Shown here one piece after another: positions 1-6,336 of a DNA stretch of 6,336 nt. Position numbers and translations under genes: made by a program. The stretch comes from Paludibacter sp. (GTDB lineage: Bacteria > Bacteroidota > Bacteroidia > Bacteroidales > Paludibacteraceae): NCBI GenBank assembly GCA_031284665.1, contig JAITXR010000036.1, positions 1-6,336 of the forward strand, written 5' to 3'. Every line of letters starts with the position of its first letter. Position 1 is the first letter of the stretch. The notes beneath the pieces were generated by a model. The model was given only the letters and a program-made list of their open reading frames with translations, had not been told where the DNA came from and ran no database searches.

Positions 1-1644
1 ATCTATCCAATCTCCTAATGTTTCGCTACGCAACAGGTAACCATCGGCTTTGCTATTGGCAGTCATTACCAATTTACCCGATATATTAAAGGTAAAATCC
101 ATAGCGGCTGTTGTACTAACTGAACCTGTAGGAGTGGTTGTATATAACGCCATATCAAAAGTTTCAAAATCGGCTAATTCTTGTGGTGCAATAGACATAA
201 TACTGTTTTCGGCATCAAATATAGCAATTACTGTTTCGGCATAATCGATACCGGTAATGAGAAGTGTATTTGCTCCATTTCCGGCAGCAATACTTACCTG
301 CATTGCTGCATCGGGGTCGCCAAACTGACTTAGTCCTGTAAGAATGAAATTGCCGATAAAATTAGATTTGTCGTACGCAATCGGATTTTCAGAATAATAA
401 TATGTTTCTACAAAATCGCCCAAACTTGTACCATCTTCATAATGAAAATTTAATGCTAAGGAATAAACACTCAATCTGTTAGGAAATGTTTCTAATGTTG
501 ATTCGCTTGTTTCGCTTGCAGAAATATACACATCTTTACCGCGGAATGTTACTCCTGTATTTTGATTTTCGGGAATTATTATTTCAATACCATCGTAGTA
601 GAAAGCCAAGCCGTAACCGTCAGCATAAAGATTGGCAAAGTAATACAAATTTTTGTACAAACTTGTTACGTCTTCGGGGTGAATATCAACGGCTTTCGTC
701 CAAGATTGTTCCCAAGTGCTGCCATAAAATGCAGTAGAATTAAATTCGCTCACAGCACCCGCAATTACTTCTGTTGCCATACTGTTATAATCAACTACTT
801 CGATAGGGTCAGGTAATATGCCCGGATAATCTTCTATCCATGTAAAGATGATTTCGCCTCCGGTATAGAGAGTGTTGTCGTCTAAAAGCAGGAAAGTAAT
901 TGTATAAACATTGGCATTGTTTGAAAAAGAACAATATGTATCTACATATCTATTATCCCAATAGAAATAGTATATTGTTTCGTCCTCATCTGCGCCGTAA
1001 CATTGTGTTCCCTCAGGAAAATCAGATTGGAGCGCATTCCATTCTTCATCAAGTGGAAATTTCAAATATTGTTCTGTTTCTTCGGTGGCAAACGGATTAA
1101 CCAAACGATATAGATTCTGTCCATCGGCTTTTTGAATATCAACATCATATATTTCTCCGGTAAAAGTATTATCGGTTAATCTCACTTTCCCCGCAGGTTT
1201 CCATACATAGTCGTAAGTAAGTACAATATCGGTTTTTTGAATGCCTGACACAGAAACTTCATCATCTGCAAGTTCCAGCGATAGATTGTAAGTAGCACCT
1301 GCTTCCCATTCCTGTACCGCAGGGAAATCTATGGTAATATATGCCTCGCCCGAGCCATCGGCAAAATGTGCTACTGTATCAGCCACTGTAAAATTATCGT
1401 CGTCGGTTACAAACGATGTAGGAACGTCCAATGCACCTACAGTATTGCCACGTTGAAGTTTTATTTGTATCGATGTGGTTGCCAAAGCTTCTTGGCTGTC
1501 AGCCGGAGTCCATAAGGCTCTGTATTTACTCGATGTAAACGATATTTGACCTGTGCCATCGTAAAAACTTCCGGCTTCTTGTTCGCATGACCATAGAAAA
1601 GCACTTGCCAACAAGGAAATTATTATAAATTTAATATTTTTCAT
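1..1644 (-). CDS. Large multidomain surface lipoprotein in SusE/F position (partial, C-terminus outside window)
   Basis: Open frame of 548 codons from ATG 1644 to the window edge with no stop, so the protein is at least 548 residues. Signal: MKNIKF, hydrophobic stretch 6-18, lipobox LWSC with Cys20, then EQEAGS, whose acidic residues are compatible with surface export. An upstream in-frame TAG fixes the start. Residues about 30-145 look like a Calx-beta or other Ig-like beta-sandwich (ISFTSSKYRALW, IQIKLQRG, FADGSGEAYITIDFP, GATYNLSLEL). Residues about 147-270 contain YDVDIQKADGQNLYRLVNPF (166-185), which resembles a module I know from Bacteroidota SusCD-linked lipoproteins. Residues about 423-530 (FIGNFILTG, NTLLITGIDYAE, AIFDAENSIMSIAPQEL) look like another recurring beta-rich module. 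No catalytic motif is evident. The position after SusD suggests an accessory ligand-binding role like SusE/SusF, but it is longer than classical SusE and the homology is inferred from memory of patterns. Alternatives: the unseen end could carry an enzyme domain, or may be only a short tail. Confidence 0.88.
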   Translation of the reverse strand, partial: MKNIKFIIISLLASAFLWSCEQEAGSFYDGTGQISFTSSKYRALWTPADSQEALATTSIQIKLQRGNTVGALDVPTSFVTDDDNFTVADTVAHFADGSGEAYITIDFPAVQEWEAGATYNLSLELADDEVSVSGIQKTDIVLTYDYVWKPAGKVRLTDNTFTGEIYDVDIQKADGQNLYRLVNPFATEETEQYLKFPLDEEWNALQSDFPEGTQCYGADEDETIYYFYWDNRYVDTYCSFSNNANVYTITFLLLDDNTLYTGGEIIFTWIEDYPGILPDPIEVVDYNSMATEVIAGAVSEFNSTAFYGSTWEQSWTKAVDIHPEDVTSLYKNLYYFANLYADGYGLAFYYDGIEIIIPENQNTGVTFRGKDVYISASETSESTLETFPNRLSVYSLALNFHYEDGTSLGDFVETYYYSENPIAYDKSNFIGNFILTGLSQFGDPDAAMQVSIAAGNGANTLLITGIDYAETVIAIFDAENSIMSIAPQELADFETFDMALYTTTPTGSVSTTAAMDFTFNISGKLVMTANSKADGYLLRSETLGDWID

Positions 1645-1673
1645 AAATGTCTATGTTTTAATTATTAAAAAAA
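1645..1673 (-). promoter_or_regulatory. Spacer between SusD-like gene and downstream lipoprotein gene
   Basis: Twenty-nine bases, almost all A/T on the minus strand (a T-run, then TAATAATTAAAACATAGACATTT). There is no Shine-Dalgarno motif and no recognisable Bacteroidota TTTG / TAnnTTTG promoter pair. An in-frame TAG (1651-1653) sits two codons before the ATG at 1644 and fixes that start, because the reading frame cannot extend further upstream. A small AT-only inverted repeat at 1656-1670 (TTTTAAT, T, ATTAAAA) is too weak to be called a terminator. The third gene is therefore most simply read as part of the same operon. Confidence 0.5.
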
Positions 1674-3176
1674 TTATTGTAATGGATTTTGGTCATTTTC
1701 TGTAAGTTCAACATTATTGTCAATTTCGCCTTGTGGCAATTGATAAATAAATTTCCATGAGCCCGCAGGTATAACTTTCTTTTCCAAATGATTATTTCCT
1801 GTATAATCTCTGTTTACACCTTTCTTTAAGCGCAGATAGTCGTAAAATATATGACCTTCTGCCCACAGTTCCAAGCGTTTTTGCAGGAAAACTTCCTCCG
1901 GAGTTACGGTTGAGTGGTTTGCCGACCAATCGGGGTCGCGATTATCCATAAATGCCTTCATTACGGCATACGCTTCCGCATCTTTCCCTCCTTGACGAGC
2001 CAAAGCCTCAGCTTCGATAAGATACATTTCAGATGCACGCATATACACATAATCGGCTAACCATCCATCTACTTTTTTGAATTTAAAATTGCAATACGAG
2101 GGAGCATTTTCTTCAACTACCGTAGAATTTATGTTTACTGATGCCGAAGGATTCTTAAATTGTGCTTTGCGGGCATCGTTTGTGCCAAATTTCGAATATA
2201 GTTGAGCATCTATCATTTTTGGCATAAAAGTCGATTCTCCGTAACCTACATCGTACGAGCAAACGTGTGCGAAAAACGATCCAAACATTGTGGTTGTTTC
2301 GCCTGTAATATCAGCACCCCACAACCATTCCTTGTTAGCAATATCGTTAAATCCGTCAATTTTTACTTCCGCTTGTGTCATCAGGCTGTAACCACTGCGG
2401 GCAATATTGGCATATTGAGCGGCTTTTGCCCAATCTTCGACAACCATTAATGCACGTGCATAAATTCCGGCAGCCACATTTTTATCAATGCGTGTTTTGT
2501 TGGCTCGTTTGTAACCGTTCAATAATCCGACAGAAGTTTCCAAGTCGGCAAGCAGTTTGTCGTAAATCTGTTTTACTGTAGCCCTTGTTCCTATAGTTTC
2601 TTCTACATCGTTAGTGGTCAAAGTAAGCGGTACGCAAGGCTTGTCCTCATTACCAACATAAGTTTGCTGAAAACGTTGTGCTAATGTAAGATAGGCATAC
2701 GCACGCAGGGCTAACGCTTCGCCGAGCACTCCTTTCAGAGCGGCATCTTCGGTCGTAGGGGGAATCATTGCTATTACTTCGTTGCATTTTCCTACGACGG
2801 AGTAAAGGTAATTCCATGTGTTCAATGGTCGGGCATAGGCAGCGGCGTTGTTGTCTATCTGATAATCGTATATAAACTGATGAGCATAGTTGACTGCGAC
2901 GTCTTCGGTCATCAAATCGCCGGCAAATCCGGTGGACATTTCGCCAAAAGCGTCGTGTCTGCCTTGAAAAGTTATCATGGCGTTGTAAGCACCTGCAACG
3001 AGTGAGTTTACCAATGTAACAACAGTTGTGCCTCCTTGTGAGGTTAAGTCGTTTATTTGTTCACTTGTTGCATATTCGGTAGGTTCAGGACTTAAAAAAT
3101 CATCCGAGCACGAAACCATTCCGAAAACAATGGCAAAAAGGAGTGCTATTTTGTTTTTAATTACTATTTTTTTCAT
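1674..3176 (-). CDS. SusD/RagB family outer-membrane nutrient-binding lipoprotein
   Basis: Complete 500-residue protein, typical family length. Family role: a surface lipoprotein that caps the SusC barrel, binds the ligand and opens like a lid to deliver it. Visible: basic start MKKIVIKNK, hydrophobic segment about 10-22, and lipobox MVSC with lipidated Cys23. This is followed by SDDFL, a classic SusD start whose acidic residues fit the surface-export signal known in Bacteroidetes lipoproteins. The N-terminal SusD-like part carries the helical, TPR-like segment GEALALRAYAYLTLAQRF (152-169). The C-terminal RagB/SusD part carries FGTNDARKAQF (330-340), MRASEMYLIEAEALAR (379-394), RLELWAEGHIFYDYLRLKKG (434-453) and a closing LPQGEIDNN...QNPLQ, matching the usual PQ.EI..N...QNP ending, so the C-terminus is intact. 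It lies 13 bases downstream of the SusC-like gene, its expected partner. The next in-frame Met is at residue 20, inside the signal sequence, so this start is secure. Glycan or peptide specificity cannot be read from the sequence. Confidence 0.97.
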   Translation of the reverse strand: MKKIVIKNKIALLFAIVFGMVSCSDDFLSPEPTEYATSEQINDLTSQGGTTVVTLVNSLVAGAYNAMITFQGRHDAFGEMSTGFAGDLMTEDVAVNYAHQFIYDYQIDNNAAAYARPLNTWNYLYSVVGKCNEVIAMIPPTTEDAALKGVLGEALALRAYAYLTLAQRFQQTYVGNEDKPCVPLTLTTNDVEETIGTRATVKQIYDKLLADLETSVGLLNGYKRANKTRIDKNVAAGIYARALMVVEDWAKAAQYANIARSGYSLMTQAEVKIDGFNDIANKEWLWGADITGETTTMFGSFFAHVCSYDVGYGESTFMPKMIDAQLYSKFGTNDARKAQFKNPSASVNINSTVVEENAPSYCNFKFKKVDGWLADYVYMRASEMYLIEAEALARQGGKDAEAYAVMKAFMDNRDPDWSANHSTVTPEEVFLQKRLELWAEGHIFYDYLRLKKGVNRDYTGNNHLEKKVIPAGSWKFIYQLPQGEIDNNVELTENDQNPLQ

Positions 3177-3189
3177 AACTGATATAATT
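3177..3189 (-). promoter_or_regulatory. SusC-SusD intergenic spacer / translation initiation region
   Basis: Thirteen bases separate the SusC-like stop codon (TAA, 3190-3192) from the SusD-like ATG (3174-3176). Read on the minus strand the spacer is AATTATATCAGTT: AT-rich, with no purine-rich Shine-Dalgarno motif. That is common in Bacteroidota, where AT-rich, unstructured leaders often replace it. There is no room for a separate promoter or terminator, so the two genes are almost certainly co-transcribed. Confidence 0.6.
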
Positions 3190-6100
3190 TTAGAAATTAA
3201 TATTTAACCCTAATGAATAAGTACGCATTGCACCGTAAGCATAAGTTCCCGCTCCGCTAATATAAAGGCGGGGGTCGTAACCTTGGCGGGCAGACCATAA
3301 AGCAACATTGTCGCAAGTAGCATATAATCGTACTTTCTCCAAACTTATTTTTTCGGTAAGTTTTTTCTGGAATGTGTATCCCAGCGTAATATTATTTATA
3401 CTTACATACGAACGACTAACAAGAAAGCGGTCAGAAGTTGAATTTTGTTGGCTTAGACCATATTCTAAGCGTGGAACATCTGTTATTTGTCCGGGAGTAG
3501 TCCAGCGACGATTCAGCACATCGGCATGTGCACCCGAAGAGGCATCCTCCATTGTGGTCATCAGTCCTTGATACTGTGTATCCCATCCATAACCGCCGTA
3601 TTGGTATGCGCCCTGTATTGCAAAGTCGAAACCCTTGTAACTCAATGTTGACTCTATACCACCATATAACGAAGGAAAAGCCGATTTGCCAATTCGATAA
3701 CGCGATGCCTCTCCGTACTCGGTAACAGTTTTGTTACCTGTTACATTTCCATCGTCATCTTTATCTTCGGCATACCAAAGTGCTTTTCCTGTAGCAGGGT
3801 CAACACCGGCAGAACGATAGGTGTAAAAGTCGTAAATTGAGCCTCCTACTTTAAACCAGTAACTACCATACACATAACCTTTGCCATCAGGATCCTTTTC
3901 TTTCGGCAATTCAAGAATTTTGTTAGTCTGTGTGGTAAGATTTCCTTTAATCTGCCATTTAAAATCGTTTAATTTGAATATATCCACGCCAAGTTCAATC
4001 TCAATACCGTTGTTTTTTAGCGATATAGCGTTGTCGTATATCCAATTGGGAAGTCCTTGTGAAGTTGCTAACGGTTTTTGATAAAGCAAGTCGTGTGTAG
4101 TTTTTTGATAGTATTCAATTCCTCCAAAAAATCTGTCAAAAAACTCAAATTCAATACCGGTATTAAAATTGTTAGATTTTTCCCATCTCAATTTTCTGTT
4201 TCCGCGTATTGCCCACGATACCGAAACACCACCGGAGCCATCCGGCGATACTGCATATTGGTCTTGATACAAATTATAAAGCGAATAACCATAAGAATCC
4301 AAGATGCCATCATTACCTTGTGTACCGTAACTTGCCTTAACTTTCAGTTCGTTAATCCAATTAACCGAACTCAAAAAATTTTCTTTGTTTATCAGCCATG
4401 CTCCGCCTAATGACCAAAAACCGCCCCAGCGACTTTCCGGCGCAAAACGCGATGACCCATCGTAGCGTAAACTGGCAGATAGAAAATATTTTTCATCATA
4501 ATCGTAAGTAGCACGCGAAAGATAAGATTCTAAACTATATCTTTGGTCATACGAAGTTGCATCCAACAAGCGTCCGGCATTAATCAATTCAGGATTAGTT
4601 GGAATCAAAAAGTTTTCTTTCTGCGCTGTAAGATAATTATTTTTTTGTGCTTTTGTTTCGTGTCCTACAAGCACATCTACATTATGCAAATCAAAGGCTT
4701 TAACATAAGTAATCTGTTGTTGCGCAGTAAGCGAAAATATTTTACTTGCCGTTCTTGTGTTACGTCCTCCTACGTTTAATGCATCGCCACCTATTGGAGT
4801 TTGAAATGAATTAGAGAAGTAACCTATATTTTCTGCCTGAATATTGAGTTTTACCTTGAAGTCCTTCAAAAACGAAATTTCAGCATAACCCAATGCAGTT
4901 GTATAGTCATAATCAGTGTCTCGCATATCATTTTCTAATGCCGACAATGGATTTGTCCCCGGCGAGAAAGGAGTAGAGAACTCGTATTGTTTTTTCCCGT
5001 TATTGTCCAATATTGGCTGTCCGCTTGTCTTATCGTATTTATATATCGGATATATAGGTGGATTTTGTTGTGCAAAGAAAAATAAATTCGCGTATGAAGA
5101 TTCGCTGTCAGCAGACCAAGGATTGTTCATATACACTTTTGCATACGACAAGTTTGTTCCCACCTTTAACCATGAAGTTACTTCTTGCTCTATTTTAGCA
5201 CGTGTAGTATAACGTTTAAAATCCGATGCCGTTATATAAGAGTTCTCATCGAGATAGCCAAACGAGAGATAATAATTTGTATTGCCGTTGCCACCACTCA
5301 CTGTAACCACATCTTCGTAACGCGGTCCATTTCTGAAAGGGTCTTTCAGCCAGTTGTCGTTCCAAGCAGCGACTGCATTAGGGTTTAATTTGCCATCTAC
5401 TCCCACTACATTGTTTGCAGGCACGTTTGTAAAAGGGTTAAAACCTTTTGTTTCCGTAAGCAGGTTATTGCTTGCCCATTGTGCAGGATTAGTATTCCCA
5501 TCGGCAATCGCCTTGTTTTTTAACGATTCCCAGAGCAATTCCATATACTGCCCTTTGTCGTTTACTACATCATAGGCAGGTATTGCTCGTTGATTAAATC
5601 CAAAACGAGTTTCCAAAGTAACTTGTGTCTTACCCGATTTGCCTTTTTTGGTAGTAATCAACACAACGCCATTGGCTCCTCTTGCTCCGTAAAGTGAGTT
5701 TGCAGCTGCATCTTTCAAAACTGTAATAGATTCAATGTCAGCCGAATTAATAGAATGTAAATTGCTTTCAACCGGAATGCCATCTACTACATACAAAGGC
5801 GCAGAGCTCGAAGATATTGAGCCTACTCCACGTATGCGAAGTGTAGCAGAAGTTCCGGGCTGACCGGAAGTACTTACCGCTTGAACACCGGAGGTTGTTC
5901 CTGATAACGCTTTTGTAACGTCTGAAACTTGTCGATTTTCAATATTTTTAGATGTAACCACAGCAGCCGAACCTGTAAACGCTTTTTTAGTAGCAGTACC
6001 ATAACCGGTTACTACAACTTCGTCCAATTCGGATGACTTAGAATATAATGCTACTCGCATTCCATCTTTGGCTTCAGTCTCAACTTCTTTGAGTCCGATA

Positions 6101-6330
6101 AATGAAATTACCAAAGTGTGATTGGTTTCTGTGGTTGTGATGGTAAATTTGCCATCTGTCCCTGTAATTGTTGCCGTTTGGGTACCTTTTACAACCACCG
6201 TTGCTCCGATTACGGGCTCATTGTCGTCGGCATAGACAACCGTGCCCGAAACTGTACGCGATTGAGCGTAACTCAATCCGATTCCTGCTGTAATGAGCAG
6301 ACAGGTGAAAATGAATTTTAGTTTTCTCAT
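3190..6330 (-). CDS. SusC/RagA family TonB-dependent outer-membrane transporter
   Basis: Complete 1046-residue protein, normal length for the family. By family knowledge it is a 22-strand outer-membrane barrel that imports oligomers bound by its SusD partner, driven by TonB. Visible parts, in order: signal peptide 1-22 (basic MRKLK start, hydrophobic core, likely cleavage SYA|Q); carboxypeptidase-regulatory-like beta-sandwich about 26-100 (VSGTVV, GATVVVKGT, GTDGKFTI); TonB box DEVVVTGYG at 103-111; plug about 112-230, with LRIRG near 164, PLYVVDGIP at 178-186 and the signature SLYGARGANGVVLITTKKG at 212-230. Barrel motifs include VSGGNGNTNYYLSFGY (344-359), LRYDGSSRF (621-629), ELKVKASYGTQGN (661-673) and AGVDPATGKALWY (841-853). 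It ends in phenylalanine (LGLNINF), as expected for BAM-dependent insertion. There is no N-terminal STN signalling domain, so control through an anti-sigma factor is unlikely. The start was chosen because it gives a standard signal peptide; only six upstream bases are visible. The substrate is not determinable. Confidence 0.97.
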   Translation of the reverse strand: MRKLKFIFTCLLITAGIGLSYAQSRTVSGTVVYADDNEPVIGATVVVKGTQTATITGTDGKFTITTTETNHTLVISFIGLKEVETEAKDGMRVALYSKSSELDEVVVTGYGTATKKAFTGSAAVVTSKNIENRQVSDVTKALSGTTSGVQAVSTSGQPGTSATLRIRGVGSISSSSAPLYVVDGIPVESNLHSINSADIESITVLKDAAANSLYGARGANGVVLITTKKGKSGKTQVTLETRFGFNQRAIPAYDVVNDKGQYMELLWESLKNKAIADGNTNPAQWASNNLLTETKGFNPFTNVPANNVVGVDGKLNPNAVAAWNDNWLKDPFRNGPRYEDVVTVSGGNGNTNYYLSFGYLDENSYITASDFKRYTTRAKIEQEVTSWLKVGTNLSYAKVYMNNPWSADSESSYANLFFFAQQNPPIYPIYKYDKTSGQPILDNNGKKQYEFSTPFSPGTNPLSALENDMRDTDYDYTTALGYAEISFLKDFKVKLNIQAENIGYFSNSFQTPIGGDALNVGGRNTRTASKIFSLTAQQQITYVKAFDLHNVDVLVGHETKAQKNNYLTAQKENFLIPTNPELINAGRLLDATSYDQRYSLESYLSRATYDYDEKYFLSASLRYDGSSRFAPESRWGGFWSLGGAWLINKENFLSSVNWINELKVKASYGTQGNDGILDSYGYSLYNLYQDQYAVSPDGSGGVSVSWAIRGNRKLRWEKSNNFNTGIEFEFFDRFFGGIEYYQKTTHDLLYQKPLATSQGLPNWIYDNAISLKNNGIEIELGVDIFKLNDFKWQIKGNLTTQTNKILELPKEKDPDGKGYVYGSYWFKVGGSIYDFYTYRSAGVDPATGKALWYAEDKDDDGNVTGNKTVTEYGEASRYRIGKSAFPSLYGGIESTLSYKGFDFAIQGAYQYGGYGWDTQYQGLMTTMEDASSGAHADVLNRRWTTPGQITDVPRLEYGLSQQNSTSDRFLVSRSYVSINNITLGYTFQKKLTEKISLEKVRLYATCDNVALWSARQGYDPRLYISGAGTYAYGAMRTYSLGLNINF

Positions 6331-6336
6331 ACATTT

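Noticed and set aside
50..816. Plus-strand frames of 64-84 codons over the left end, where no minus-strand gene is closed
   Set aside because: The minus-strand lipoprotein frame runs through this whole region without a stop and has coherent domain-like sequence, so the plus-strand frames are shadows.
1656..1670. Inverted repeat TTTTAAT-T-ATTAAAA between the second and third genes, with an adjacent A/T-run, as a possible terminator
   Set aside because: The arms are A/T only with a one-base centre, so a stable RNA hairpin is not plausible; the short spacing favours continued transcription.
4078..4410. Plus-strand open frame of 110 codons inside the SusC-like gene, and the other plus-strand frames across the window
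   Set aside because: All lie antisense to strongly supported minus-strand genes, show no recognisable domain or signal pattern, and are of a length expected by chance in the complement of coding sequence.
3190..6330. Possible novel fusion at the N-terminus of the SusC-like protein (beta-sandwich before the TonB box)
   Set aside because: A carboxypeptidase-regulatory-like domain ahead of the plug is the normal architecture of SusC/RagA proteins.
6331..6336. Promoter or ribosome-binding site of the SusC-like gene
   Set aside because: Only six bases lie upstream of the start codon, too few to judge any regulatory element.

Overview
The window reads as a fragment of a Bacteroidota (Bacteroidetes) chromosome. 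The main reason is a tandem pair of SusC-like and SusD-like genes, an outer-membrane nutrient-uptake arrangement that is essentially confined to this phylum. The moderately AT-rich sequence, lipoprotein signals followed by acidic residues, and start codons without a Shine-Dalgarno motif all agree. I cannot name a genus from the sequence alone.

Layout: all three genes lie on the minus strand, so transcription runs from right to left. A full-length SusC/RagA-type TonB-dependent transporter (3190-6330) comes first. After a 13-base gap comes a full-length SusD/RagB-type lipoprotein (1674-3176). After a 29-base gap comes a third lipoprotein gene that starts at 1644 and stays open to base 1, so its C-terminus lies outside the window. 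The six-frame track supplied does not list this third gene because it has no stop codon within the window; I translated it by hand as 548 uninterrupted codons. No stretch over 30 bases lacks a gene, and the plus-strand ORFs are all shadows of these three genes.

How they work together: by analogy with characterised Sus and Rag systems, the SusC barrel and the SusD lid form a transporter at the outer membrane. It captures an oligomeric ligand (glycan or peptide) and imports it using energy from TonB-ExbBD. The third lipoprotein sits where SusE/SusF-type accessory binding proteins are usually encoded and probably helps hold the ligand at the cell surface. No hydrolase, protease, sulfatase or regulator is visible, so the substrate cannot be assigned. 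The promoter and any regulator would lie to the right of base 6336, of which only six bases upstream of the SusC start are present.

Assessment: this is a well-formed example of a known system type, with no frameshifts, insertion sequences, RNA genes or CRISPR arrays seen. The least ordinary part is the large third lipoprotein, which is built from beta-sandwich-like modules and has an aromatic-rich segment. I do not see convincing evidence of a previously undescribed system.
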